Assembly (NCBI RefSeq): GCF_014212015.1
Contig: NZ_JACJVN010000001.1
Coordinates: 1-60,777, forward strand
From: Cohnella lubricantis
GTDB taxonomy: Bacteria; Bacillota; Bacilli; Paenibacillales; Paenibacillaceae
Direction of reading: 5' to 3'
Length of the DNA stretch: 60,777 nucleotides
A program made the translations under genes and the position numbers. Within the stretch, counting starts at the first letter, position 1. Each line of letters starts with the position of its first letter. This document shows, in pieces, positions 8,174 through 16,204 of this stretch. The notes beneath the pieces are model-generated. The model saw only the letters and a list, made by a program, of their open reading frames with translations, was not told the DNA's origin and did no database searches.

Positions 8174-8617
8174 TCAGCCTTCAATCTGCTCCCGATGATG
8201 GACCATATGATCCAAATAATCGTCGAACAGCCAGCGAAGGCTAACCTGGCTGCCATCGCTGAGAACGCAGGATTTGTTGAGGTCCGATTCGCTAGCATGT
8301 CTCATCACATAGAGGATCTGTTTGTTCAGGTGAATCCACAAGGCCAGCAGCTCCAGACAGCTATAATTGTGCTGATAACCGTGAAGCTGGACCCATTCAT
8401 CCTGCTGATAGCCTTCAATCTTAACGGGCTCGCCGGACAGGAGAATTCGCGCGAATCGGATATGGTTGTTCGCCGCCGAGTCGCACAGGTGCCCCAGAAT
8501 CTCTTGCTTCGACCACTTGTTCGGCGCCGGCTTGCGGAGGAAGGCCTCCTGTTCAAAACCGGTTACGAGCTTTGGTATTTCTTGAAGATAGGTTTCTAGT
8601 CTAGTGATCGCGCTCAT
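8174..8617 (-). CDS. DinB-family metal-binding protein
   Basis: A 147-residue four-helix protein of the DinB/YfiT type, a superfamily that includes metal-dependent thiol transferases. The putative metal ligands are His in ILGHLCD (about residue 43) and the histidines of DHMVHHREQI near the C-terminus. The N-terminal segment NKWSKQEILGHLCDSAANNHIRF is typical of DinB_2 members. It starts 3 bp after the upstream Gfo/Idh gene, with GAGG overlapping that gene's end, so the two are probably translationally coupled. The substrate is unknown. Confidence 0.85.
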   Translation of the reverse strand: MSAITRLETYLQEIPKLVTGFEQEAFLRKPAPNKWSKQEILGHLCDSAANNHIRFARILLSGEPVKIEGYQQDEWVQLHGYQHNYSCLELLALWIHLNKQILYVMRHASESDLNKSCVLSDGSQVSLRWLFDDYLDHMVHHREQIEG

Positions 8618-8620
8618 GGT

Positions 8621-9628
8621 TTATCCCTCTTCCTCCCCCGGATACGTCAATCCCCACTGGGCGCGAATCGCGTCCAGCGTCTCCATCAGCTCGACCGTCT
8701 CGCCGAGCGGCATCTCGCCGCTCTCCTTGCGTCCCTCGCGCAGGCAGTTCATCGCTTCGATCGCCTGGAACGCATGGCCGACGAAGCTGCGGTCGTCGCG
8801 GACCGTCACCGGTTCTTCGCCGTTCACGAAGAGCGTCGCTTCCTTGGCGCGCAGGAAGTCGGGCACGTAGATCTTCCCCTTCGTGCCATAGATCCAAGCA
8901 TCGTTGGTCATGTCCAGCCGCACGCCGCTATGTAGAGAAGCGACGGCGCCGTCCTCATAATCGAACAGCAGGGAGAACTGCTCATCGACGCCCGTCTCGC
9001 CGATGCGGACGGTGCTCTGGATTCGGGACGGCTGACGCCCGAACACCATCGAAGCGAACGATACGGGGTATATCCCCGCGTCCAGCAGCGCGCCGCCGCC
9101 CATCTCGCGGTTGAGCAGGCGGCCTTGCGGGTTCCAGCCTCCGTCGAAGCCGAACTCCGCCTTCAGCAGCTTCACCTCGCCGATCGCTCCGCTGCGCAGC
9201 CATTCGCGTGCCTGCCGGACAACGGGCAGATAACGCGTCCACATCGCCTCCATCGCGAACGCGCCCTTCTCCCGCGCGAGCGCCGCGATCTCCTTCGCTT
9301 CCGAAGCGTTGATCGTGAACGGCTTCTCGCACAGGATCGACTTGCCCGCGCGCAGCAGCGTCAGCGCGTTCTCCTTGTGGACCGGATGCAGCGTGCCGAT
9401 GTAGACGATCTCGACCTCGGGATCGTTCGCCAGCTCCTCGCAGCTTCCGTATGCTCCGGGGACGCCGAACTTCGCGGCGAATGCCTCCGCCTTCTCCTTG
9501 GAGCGCCCCCCGACCGCGACGAGCTCGGCCCCCGGCGCGTGCTTCAGCTCCGAAGCGAAGTTAGCGGAGATGCCGCCCGGGCCCATAATGCCCCATTTGA
9601 CCGTGCGCTGATTGTCCATGCATTCCAT
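8621..9628 (-). CDS. Gfo/Idh/MocA-family oxidoreductase (second copy)
   Basis: A 335-residue NAD(P)-dependent dehydrogenase. The Rossmann motif is WGIMGPGGISANFASEL near the N-terminus, the EKP motif is ILCEKPFTI (about residue 95), and the C-terminal domain has GGGALLDAGIYPVSFA. It resembles the dihydrodiol dehydrogenase/sugar dehydrogenase branch more than the neighbour at 6200. ATG at 9628 has GGAG seven bases upstream; a second ATG at 9619 (MDNQRTVKWG) is an equally reasonable start. A frame to 9658 lacks a ribosome site. Coupled to dinB. Confidence 0.88.
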   Translation of the reverse strand: MECMDNQRTVKWGIMGPGGISANFASELKHAPGAELVAVGGRSKEKAEAFAAKFGVPGAYGSCEELANDPEVEIVYIGTLHPVHKENALTLLRAGKSILCEKPFTINASEAKEIAALAREKGAFAMEAMWTRYLPVVRQAREWLRSGAIGEVKLLKAEFGFDGGWNPQGRLLNREMGGGALLDAGIYPVSFASMVFGRQPSRIQSTVRIGETGVDEQFSLLFDYEDGAVASLHSGVRLDMTNDAWIYGTKGKIYVPDFLRAKEATLFVNGEEPVTVRDDRSFVGHAFQAIEAMNCLREGRKESGEMPLGETVELMETLDAIRAQWGLTYPGEEEG

Positions 9629-9786
9629 TTCCCCTCTCCGATTGGGATGGCATTCCATCTATTACCTCTACCATACGTTCTAATCATTCGATTGTAAAGA
9701 ATGGCGCTCGCCGCTCCCCGCCTGCCGAATTCCACTAGTCGCAAGCCGCGAATCGCCTGTCCTTGCGGTTAGCGAATCAAGGGATC

Positions 9787-9845
9787 TTATCCACCGAACC
9801 CGCGTTATCCCCATATTTATACACAGGTTATCCACGTTGTCCACA
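9787..9845 (+). other. Cluster of five DnaA-box-like 9-mers
   Basis: Five sequences close to the DnaA box TTATCCACA lie in 59 bp, all in the same orientation: TTATCCACC (9787), TTATCCCCA (9805), TTATACACA (9817), TTATCCACG (9828) and TTGTCCACA (9837). Each differs from the consensus by one base. They fall in the gap between the second Gfo/Idh gene and the end of the WYL regulator. No dnaA, dnaN or other replication gene is near, so this resembles a non-oriC DnaA-box cluster rather than the origin. Confidence 0.7.
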
Positions 9846-9896
9846 CCGCCGAGTATCGTTGCTCGTAGCTTCCGGGATATCCAACCGCCGAGACGC

Positions 9897-10850
9897 TTAC
9901 GGCCTCGCTCGCTCATCGGCGTAATTCCGGCAGATCTGCTCGCCCAGATTCCGGATCTTCTCCGCCACGAAGGCCGGTTCCCGCACGAGCACGTCCGGCC
10001 CGTAGCTGAGCAGATTCTCGTACATCCAATGATTGTCCGGATAGCTGACCCGAACGAGCAAGGTGCCGTCCTCCTGCGTCTCGACCTTCTCGGCGTCGAA
10101 CGCTTCCTCCACCCTCACTCTGACGCGAGGGCGGAACTGCAGAATCAGCTCCACCTGCGGATCGATCTCCTGATTGCCCCACCGGGCATCCAGCTCCTCC
10201 ATGCGGACGCCGCGAGCGGCGAAATGCTCCAAATGCACGCGCAAGCCGGTCATTCTCGACAGGCGGAATGTCCGATAATCGCTGCGGAGCCTGCAATAGG
10301 CGTATAAGTACCAAGCGTAGCCCTTCCATGCGAGCCCGATCGGCTCCGCCTCCCGCTGCTCGCCGAGTCCTTCCGTGTTGGTGTAGAGGAAGGAGACGAC
10401 GTTCCGATTCTTCGCCGCCCGCCGGAGCGAAGCCAGTATGGAGCGGTCCTTCAGCCCGCCCCCATGCCACAGATTCGTGTCGAAAAGAAGGGTCTCGCCC
10501 GCTTCCTCCATCTGAAGCTGCTCCGACCGGCTCACCAGCGCCTTGATCTTGCTCAACAAGCCGTCCATCTCCTGATCGTCCAGCGACGCTTGCACGCCTC
10601 GCAGCGCGACCAGAATGGCCTGCAGATCCTCGAAGGTAACGATCTGCCGGTCGATGCGGAACTGCTCCATAATCTCGTAGCCGCCGTCCGTTCCGGTGTA
10701 GGACACGATCGGAATGCCGGCCGTGTTGATCGTCTCCAGATCGCGGTAGATCGTCCGCAGCGAGACCTCGAACTTGTCCGCCAGCGTCTGGGCGTTCACC
10801 CGGCGCTGGCCCAGCAGCATCATCGTAATGCCGAGCAGCCGCTCTATTTT
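9897..10850 (-). CDS. WYL-domain transcriptional regulator (YafY/DeoR-type HTH)
   Basis: A 317-residue regulator. The N-terminal HTH (about residues 1-55) reads KIERLLGITMMLLGQRRVNA and continues through FEVSLRTIYRDLETI. A WYL ligand domain follows (about 135-220, including WKGYAWYLYAYCRLRSDYRT), then a C-terminal WCX extension. The GTG at 10850 is chosen because AGGAG lies ten bases upstream and overlaps the alternative ATG at 10871, which has no ribosome site. The gene is divergent from the epoxide hydrolase, and an inverted repeat lies between them, so it probably controls that gene and itself. Confidence 0.88.
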   Translation of the reverse strand, partial: KIERLLGITMMLLGQRRVNAQTLADKFEVSLRTIYRDLETINTAGIPIVSYTGTDGGYEIMEQFRIDRQIVTFEDLQAILVALRGVQASLDDQEMDGLLSKIKALVSRSEQLQMEEAGETLLFDTNLWHGGGLKDRSILASLRRAAKNRNVVSFLYTNTEGLGEQREAEPIGLAWKGYAWYLYAYCRLRSDYRTFRLSRMTGLRVHLEHFAARGVRMEELDARWGNQEIDPQVELILQFRPRVRVRVEEAFDAEKVETQEDGTLLVRVSYPDNHWMYENLLSYGPDVLVREPAFVAEKIRNLGEQICRNYADERARP

Positions 10851-10920
10851 CACAATCGATCCACTCCTCATTCGAACTTAAATAAGAAATTCGAATAAAT
10901 ATTGCCATGTCCTCTATCTC

Positions 10921-10940
10921 CCTGACAGATAGTTGTCAGG
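10921..10940. promoter_or_regulatory. Inverted repeat between WYL regulator and epoxide hydrolase
   Basis: CCTGACA-N6-TGTCAGG is a perfect 7-bp inverted repeat in the divergent promoter region, with TATAGT shortly after it (10951-10956). It is a candidate operator for the WYL regulator. Promoter elements are not certain. Confidence 0.5.
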
Positions 10941-11001
10941 AAAGGGGGACTATAGTAGAGACATAAGGATCAAATTCCAATTATTGAGGAGGCAACAAAC
11001 C

Positions 11002-12186
11002 ATGAGCCTGAACGTGAACACGCAAGCTAAAGAAGCCGCAGCAACGATTCGACCGTACCGTATCGAGACTTCGCAAGCAGCCCTGGAAGATCTGAACCGC
11101 CGCCTATCGCTGACGCGCTGGCCTGACGAGCTCCCCGGGGCGGGCTGGAATTACGGCGTGCCGCTCCAATTCGCGAAGGAGATGGCGGAGTACTGGCAGT
11201 CATCCTTCGACTGGCGGAAGCAGGAGGAGCGCCTGAACGAGATCCCGCAATTCACGACGACCATAGACGGCGCGAACATCCACTTCTTCCACGTCCGCTC
11301 GCCGGAGCCGAACGCGACGCCGCTGCTGCTCCTTCACGGATGGCCGGGTTCCCCCGTCGAGTTCCTCGATCTGATCGGGCCGCTGACCGATCCGGCCTCT
11401 TACGGCGGCGATCCTGCGGACGCCTTCCACTTGGTCATCCCTTCGCTCCCCGGCTTCGGCCTGTCCGGTCCGACGACGGAGGCCGGATGGACGTCCGGGC
11501 GGGCGGCCGGCGCCTTCGCGGAGCTGATGGATCGTCTCGGCTACGAACGCTATGGCGTGCAGGGCGGTGACATGGGGGCGATGATCGCGCCGGAGCTGGG
11601 GCGGTTGGCGGAAGGCCGTGTCGTCGGCGTGCACGTGAATGCGGCGACGATGGGCTTCATCCCGTTCGGGCAAGTGGAAGACGAAGTATTCGCGCAGCTG
11701 ACGGACGCGGAGCGCGTTCGCCTCGGGCGGCTCGGCGAATTCATGAAGGATCGGTTCGGCTTCAACATGATCCAATCGACGCGGCCGCAGACGCTGGCTT
11801 ACGGGCTTCATGACTCGCCGGTGGGACTGCTCGCATGGACGGCCGAATTGTTCTACGGCTTCGGCGATTATGCCGACGCTGTGAGCAAGGAACATTTTCT
11901 GACCAATCTCATGCTCTACTGGCTCACCGGGACGGACAACTCCTCGGCTCGGATGTACTACGACAATGCGCATGATCCCGCTGCTTGGGCGCCTAAGCCC
12001 CCGTCCCAAACGCCGGTTGGCGTAGCGGTGTTCCAGCAATCGGACGTCGCGATCCGCCGCTACGGCGAGCAGGGCAACCATATCGTCCACTGGAGCGAGT
12101 TCGACAGAGGATCGCACTTCCCGGGCATCGACGCGCCGGATCTCATGATCGGCGACATCCGCAAGTTCTTCCGCCAGCTGAGATAA
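11002..12186 (+). CDS. Epoxide hydrolase (alpha/beta hydrolase with EHN domain)
   Basis: A 394-residue soluble hydrolase that opens epoxides to diols. The N-terminal EHN domain spans about residues 15-120 (IRPYRIETSQAALEDLNRRL). The alpha/beta hydrolase core shows the oxyanion motif HGWPGSPVEFL, the nucleophile Asp190 in GGDMG and the base His372 in GSHFPG. Length and layout match juvenile-hormone/microsomal-type bacterial epoxide hydrolases. ATG at 11002 has GAGGAGG upstream; a longer frame to 10933 has none. Divergent from the WYL regulator. Natural substrate unknown; detoxification is the usual inference. Confidence 0.92.
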   Translation: MSLNVNTQAKEAAATIRPYRIETSQAALEDLNRRLSLTRWPDELPGAGWNYGVPLQFAKEMAEYWQSSFDWRKQEERLNEIPQFTTTIDGANIHFFHVRSPEPNATPLLLLHGWPGSPVEFLDLIGPLTDPASYGGDPADAFHLVIPSLPGFGLSGPTTEAGWTSGRAAGAFAELMDRLGYERYGVQGGDMGAMIAPELGRLAEGRVVGVHVNAATMGFIPFGQVEDEVFAQLTDAERVRLGRLGEFMKDRFGFNMIQSTRPQTLAYGLHDSPVGLLAWTAELFYGFGDYADAVSKEHFLTNLMLYWLTGTDNSSARMYYDNAHDPAAWAPKPPSQTPVGVAVFQQSDVAIRRYGEQGNHIVHWSEFDRGSHFPGIDAPDLMIGDIRKFFRQLR

Positions 12187-12196
12187 CGAATGAACC

Positions 12197-12235
12197 AAAA
12201 AAAAGCAGAGCGCATCGACCGGATGCGTTCTGCTT
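12197..12235 (-). terminator. Terminator between epoxide hydrolase and MTHFR-like genes
   Basis: The stem AAGCAGA-G-CGCATC / GATGCG-T-TCTGCTT (12203-12235) is followed on the minus strand by eight T. It is a strong terminator for the minus-strand gene and may also stop plus-strand transcripts. Confidence 0.85.
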
Positions 12236-12250
12236 ATCTGGATTCCACCG

Positions 12251-13219
12251 TTAGTTCACGCCGACCCGCAGCCGGCTGTCCATGTAGCTCTTCATCTCGC
12301 GCAGCAGCTCGACGGAGGCGTCGATCTCGACCTTGCGCGTGGACACGCTCTCGACGCTGCAGCCGATCGGGATGCCCTTCTCGAGGCCGAATTCGAACAG
12401 CTCCTCGAAAATCTTCCTCGACAGCCGGATCGACTTATCGAGAATGTCGTGCGAGTGGATCAGCTCGTTCTCCAGCCACTTCGGCACGCTGATGCCGAGC
12501 CACTTCATGAACGCCAGCGTCTTCTGCGAGCCGCACGGCGCCAGGTTGATGAGAATCGGCGCCATTGCGATCTCTTGCTCCTGGCAGTAGTAATAGTAGT
12601 CGGACAGGAAGTTCTTCGAAGCTTCCACGTCGTACACCGCTTGCGAGATGAAGAACGAGCAGCCGCCTTCCTGCTTGGCCGCCGCCCGCAGATGCTCGTC
12701 GCCCTTGCTCTCATGGCGCTCCGGTATGACGACGCCGCCGAGCGCCAGTTGCGGGTTCAGCTCCCGGCTTAGCCGGTAGGCTTCGGGCAGCCGCATCGTG
12801 ACCGCTTGCTTGCTTGAGGAGGAGCCGACGAAGACGGAGAAGCGATCCGCCTTTTCGACCGGACCGTGACCTCCGCTCTCGCCCTGACCGCCTCGAATCC
12901 ACGCCGCCAACTCGTCCTCCGGCTGCTTGCCGACCACCTTGTAGATAATCTTCGGCATAACCAGCCCGCTCAGATAATGCTCGCTGTACTCGGTCGGATC
13001 GATCGTCGACAGGTACGGGAACGGCCGATCCGTGTCGATGCGGTCCGCCTCGTCCTGCACGTCGTACAGCACGAGCCCGTCGATCCCCGTGTCCTTCAGC
13101 CGCTCGACCTGCTTGCGCGCGATCTCGGCGATTCTCTCCGTGTCGCCCGAACGCTTCGGCGGCGTCATTCCATATGTCAGAATGCCGGCTTGCCTGCCGG
13201 CGATCTTGTGCTTCAGCAT
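12251..13219 (-). CDS. Methylenetetrahydrofolate reductase-like protein
   Basis: A 322-residue TIM-barrel protein resembling the FAD-dependent 5,10-methylenetetrahydrofolate reductase superfamily, which makes 5-methyl-THF for methionine synthesis. The opening ILTYGMTPPKRSGDTERIAE matches the strand-1 region where the family has its catalytic acid. Later segments GLVLYDVQDEADR, GGCSFFISQAVYD and PILINLAPCG correspond to barrel strands; CSFFISQ resembles the family's FxxTQ motif. It is longer and more divergent than E. coli MetF, so a related C1 role is possible. Start overlaps AAGGAGC upstream. Monocistronic. Confidence 0.65.
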   Translation of the reverse strand: MLKHKIAGRQAGILTYGMTPPKRSGDTERIAEIARKQVERLKDTGIDGLVLYDVQDEADRIDTDRPFPYLSTIDPTEYSEHYLSGLVMPKIIYKVVGKQPEDELAAWIRGGQGESGGHGPVEKADRFSVFVGSSSSKQAVTMRLPEAYRLSRELNPQLALGGVVIPERHESKGDEHLRAAAKQEGGCSFFISQAVYDVEASKNFLSDYYYYCQEQEIAMAPILINLAPCGSQKTLAFMKWLGISVPKWLENELIHSHDILDKSIRLSRKIFEELFEFGLEKGIPIGCSVESVSTRKVEIDASVELLREMKSYMDSRLRVGVN

Positions 13220-13325
13220 GCGTGTGCTCCTTATCCTTGAAGGTCATACCTCAGTTTAGCACCTCGGTCCCCGCATCTGAAAGCCTTTATTCGCCATAAG
13301 GAGCATGGAATATTCTATAGCCGGT

Positions 13326-13342
13326 TATAGCCTGCGGCTATA
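13326..13342. other. Small hairpin downstream of the sugar permease operon
   Basis: TATAGCC-TGC-GGCTATA lies 10 bp downstream of the permease stop. GGTTATAG elements repeat around it (13321-13357). There is no clear T-tract, so this is only a weak terminator candidate. Confidence 0.35.
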
Positions 13343-13351
13343 TCAGCGCGG

Positions 13352-14185
13352 TTATAGCTTAAGAGCGCCTTGCGTCATCCCTTGGATGTAGTACTTCATC
13401 CCGAAGGAGAAGATGAATAGCAATGGAATCGAAGAGATCGCGTAAGCCGCGAACTGCGTCCCCTTGTCGGTCACCCCGAACTGCTGCGTGAAGATGGTCA
13501 AGCCGACGGATATCACCTGCAGCCGACTGTTTTGGATCGTCAGCAGCGGCCATACATAATCGTTGTACACGCCGACGGATTGCATGATGAACAGCGTCGC
13601 CAGAATCGGCAGCGAGAGCGGGAGAACGATGCGCAGGAAGACTCTTGCTTCCGTTGCCCCGTCCATGCGCGCCGCTTCGAACAGCTCGCCTGGCAGACCG
13701 GCCATATACGTTCGGCATAGGAACGTGCCGAAGATCTGGCCGCCGGCCGCGCTGGAGACGATGATGACCCATGGCGTATTGGTGAGCCCCATATTCTCAT
13801 ACAGCACGTAAGAAGGAATCAGCGTCAACACGCCGGGGATCATCATGATCGCGAGCATCATGAGGAAGAGCATATTTTTGCCGGGAAAGGTCTTCTTCGC
13901 GAAAATATAACCCGAGATGGCGGACAACAGCATGACGCACACGCTTCCGATCACGGCATAAGCCACCGTGTTGACGATATAGCGCCAGATCGTGCGGAAC
14001 GCCTCGCCGTAATTGAACCATCTGGCCGGGGACGGGAGCCCCCAGAAGTTGCCGGCGATCTGTGCGTTGCTCTTCAACGAGCTGACGATCATGAACAGAA
14101 TCGGCACCAAGGTCATGAAGACGAGCAGGGCCAGCAACAAGACTATCACGATCTGGCGAATATGGATCGCTTGCAGAAACCTCAT
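13352..14185 (-). CDS. Sugar ABC transporter permease, MalG type
   Basis: A 277-residue inner-membrane protein, one of two permease subunits of a CUT1 oligosaccharide importer. It has about six membrane helices and the EAA loop ELFEAARMDGATEARVFLRI, which docks on the ATPase. ATG at 14185 has AGGAGGG six bases upstream; a longer frame to 14641 only re-reads the preceding gene. It follows the propeller-permease by 11 bp and ends the operon SBP, propeller-MalF, MalG. No ATPase gene is nearby. Confidence 0.92.
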   Translation of the reverse strand: MRFLQAIHIRQIVIVLLLALLVFMTLVPILFMIVSSLKSNAQIAGNFWGLPSPARWFNYGEAFRTIWRYIVNTVAYAVIGSVCVMLLSAISGYIFAKKTFPGKNMLFLMMLAIMMIPGVLTLIPSYVLYENMGLTNTPWVIIVSSAAGGQIFGTFLCRTYMAGLPGELFEAARMDGATEARVFLRIVLPLSLPILATLFIMQSVGVYNDYVWPLLTIQNSRLQVISVGLTIFTQQFGVTDKGTQFAAYAISSIPLLFIFSFGMKYYIQGMTQGALKL

Positions 14186-14196
14186 GGCTGTCCCTC

Positions 14197-16113
14197 CTAC
14201 TCTTCCGCTGATTTGATGAACTTCATATTGATGACGGTGATGACCAGAATGACCGCGAACATGCTGACGCCGAGCGCCGATGCATAGCCAAGATCGTTGA
14301 ACTTCGTCGCCGCGTAATACATCTGCAGGGCAGGCACGTAAGTGGAATCCATCGGACCTCCGGCGGTCACGATCAGAATGCTGTTGAAGTCTTGAATGAT
14401 GCCGATCAGCCCGAGAATGATTAGGAATTTGAATTGTCCCGAGAGAAGCGGCAGATGGATGGAACGAATGATTCGAGGAAGGCTGGCTCCGTCCATTCGG
14501 GCCGACTCGATCAGTTCGTTCGAGATAGACAGCAGACCTGCATAGAAGACGAGCAGCTGCAGGATGCCGACGAACGGGAAGCCGATGAAGATAAGCGCCC
14601 ACAGCGCCGTATCCGGATCGCCGAGCCAGCCGTGCGCCCACGAGCCGAGCCCGATCAAGTGGAGAAAGTTATTGAACAGCCCCATGTTCGGATCGTAGAA
14701 ATTCTGCCAGATCAGCAGTCCCGCGACGCTCGGAATGATCATGGATGCCGTGAATGCCGTCCGGAATCCATACTGCAGCTTCTTGCTGCGAAGGTGATAG
14801 ATCAGCTCCGCCACGATCAGAGGCGGAATCAGCGACTTGATCAGCCCGGTGACGATCAGAATGAGCAGATTGACGAGCCCTTTCGTGACGTAGGGATCGT
14901 GGATCATCCGCTCGAAATTGTCCAATCCGATATACGTTGTTCTGCCGCCCGGCTGCCATTGATACAAGGAGTGGAACAGCCCCGAGAAGGCGGGGAAATA
15001 CAGGAATGTGAAGATGAGAATGAAGCTCGGAGCCAGGCCGAGGTAGATCCATTTGGAACGCCAGATCTCTCTGAAAATGCCAAGTTTGCCGCGTCTCTGC
15101 ATCCAACGCAGCAGAAGCAGAACAAGCACGATAGCCGCCGCCGCTCCGATTGTCCATGCGATGATTCTCATCCGCGCTTGGCTCTTGGCCTCGGCGACGA
15201 CGCTGCTGACATCCAGTTGAAGAATACGGCCGTCGTCCGTTCCGGCATACATCGTCTTGCTGTCGGGCGAGAACTCGACGGATCGGCCGGCCTCCCCAAC
15301 CTTCATCTCCCACAGCTGCTTGCCGCTGCTATCGAAGATATAGAAATTGCCGGTGAGATCGGCAACGCCGAGAGACGCCCCGTCCTTCGAGAAGGCAACC
15401 GCCGAGACGCTGCTCTGAATGCCGATATTGCCGGCGGGCTCGCCATCCGAGGTGAACAGCTCGACCCGGCCGTCGCTCGTGCCGGCGGCGATGTCTCCAT
15501 CGCCGGTAATGTCGATGGATTGAATCTGTCCCGAGGCCCCGATCTTGAGCAGAGGCTTCCCGGTGCCGTCTAACAAATGCAAATATTGGTCGGCAGTAGC
15601 CGCTAGAACCCATTGCCCGTTATCGGACACTTGGGCTGTCTTCATCGTCGCGCCGATCGCAGCGGCGCCGATCTGTTCGCCGGTCTGCCCGTTCATGAAC
15701 AGGAGATCGTTGACGCGTTGAACGACCGCCACAATGACGGAGCCGTCCTCGGATGCGGATACGCTCTTGACCTGGCGCTTCATATCGGCATCCCAGAGCG
15801 GCGTCCCTTCGCTGTCATAAGCATAGAGATGCCTGTCGTCCGATGCGACGAGCAATGTGCCGTCATCCAGCAAGTCAACCGCGTTGATGACGTTGTTCGC
15901 TTCCTTCTCGTAGAGGGGGGTGCCTTCCTTATCGTACACGACCGCCTTGGAGCCATGGCTGCCGATCGCGATCCGGCTTCCGTCGCCCATGGCCGATATG
16001 GACGTAATATCGTCCGCGCCTTCTATGGACCATTCCCCTTGAGCCGCTGCGTATTGCGGAACGAGTCCGATCAGGAGCGCGAGCGCCAGCAGGATCTGTG
16101 GGGTTCTTCTCAT
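14197..16113 (-). CDS. Fusion: extracytoplasmic seven-repeat beta-propeller + MalF-type sugar permease
   Basis: A 638-residue membrane protein of unusual build. Residues 1-25 are a signal peptide (LLALALLIGLVPQYAAAQ). Residues about 30-308 contain seven WD40/PQQ-like repeats, each with a D-G turn and a strand such as LYAYDSEGTPLW. A membrane helix follows at about 317-337 (IIAWTIGAAAAIVLVLLLLR), then a basic linker. From residue 346 to the end is a complete MalF-type permease with the EAA loop ESARMDGASLPRIIRSI. Topology fits: propeller outside, extra helix, permease N-terminus inside. The frame is continuous and the start has AAGGAGG. It sits between its binding protein and MalG. The propeller may bind glycan, the binding protein, or a wall component; inference only. 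Confidence 0.9.
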   Translation of the reverse strand: MRRTPQILLALALLIGLVPQYAAAQGEWSIEGADDITSISAMGDGSRIAIGSHGSKAVVYDKEGTPLYEKEANNVINAVDLLDDGTLLVASDDRHLYAYDSEGTPLWDADMKRQVKSVSASEDGSVIVAVVQRVNDLLFMNGQTGEQIGAAAIGATMKTAQVSDNGQWVLAATADQYLHLLDGTGKPLLKIGASGQIQSIDITGDGDIAAGTSDGRVELFTSDGEPAGNIGIQSSVSAVAFSKDGASLGVADLTGNFYIFDSSGKQLWEMKVGEAGRSVEFSPDSKTMYAGTDDGRILQLDVSSVVAEAKSQARMRIIAWTIGAAAAIVLVLLLLRWMQRRGKLGIFREIWRSKWIYLGLAPSFILIFTFLYFPAFSGLFHSLYQWQPGGRTTYIGLDNFERMIHDPYVTKGLVNLLILIVTGLIKSLIPPLIVAELIYHLRSKKLQYGFRTAFTASMIIPSVAGLLIWQNFYDPNMGLFNNFLHLIGLGSWAHGWLGDPDTALWALIFIGFPFVGILQLLVFYAGLLSISNELIESARMDGASLPRIIRSIHLPLLSGQFKFLIILGLIGIIQDFNSILIVTAGGPMDSTYVPALQMYYAATKFNDLGYASALGVSMFAVILVITVINMKFIKSAEE

Positions 16114-16163
16114 AGGCTCCTCCTTACCTTGCTCATCGGTTGTGGATGACTCCTTAATGATGA

Positions 16164-16195
16164 ATCTGCACAGGCCCGAGCGGACCTGTGCAGAT
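16164..16195 (-). other. Hairpin between binding-protein and propeller-permease genes
   Basis: An 11-bp perfect stem (ATCTGCACAGG/CCTGTGCAGAT) lies in the 91-bp gap directly after the solute-binding protein gene, followed by weakly T-rich sequence. Such hairpins often stabilise the binding-protein mRNA or attenuate transcription into the permease genes. Confidence 0.65.
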
Positions 16196-16204
16196 GTGAG
16201 TCCG

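Noticed and set aside
9787..9845. Chromosomal origin oriC
   Set aside because: No dnaA, dnaN, recF or rpmH gene and no AT-rich unwinding element beside the boxes.
13326..13357. Riboswitch or structured RNA downstream of the permease gene
   Set aside because: Only a 7-bp hairpin and short GGTTATAG repeats are visible, not a known riboswitch architecture, and it is at the 3' end of the operon.
13352..14641. Extended reading of the MalG-type permease upstream to 14641
   Set aside because: The added 150 residues re-read the propeller-permease gene out of frame; the ATG at 14185 has a strong ribosome site.
14434..15573. 379-residue plus-strand open frame opposite the propeller-permease
   Set aside because: Antisense shadow of a clear coding frame; no start signal and no domain.
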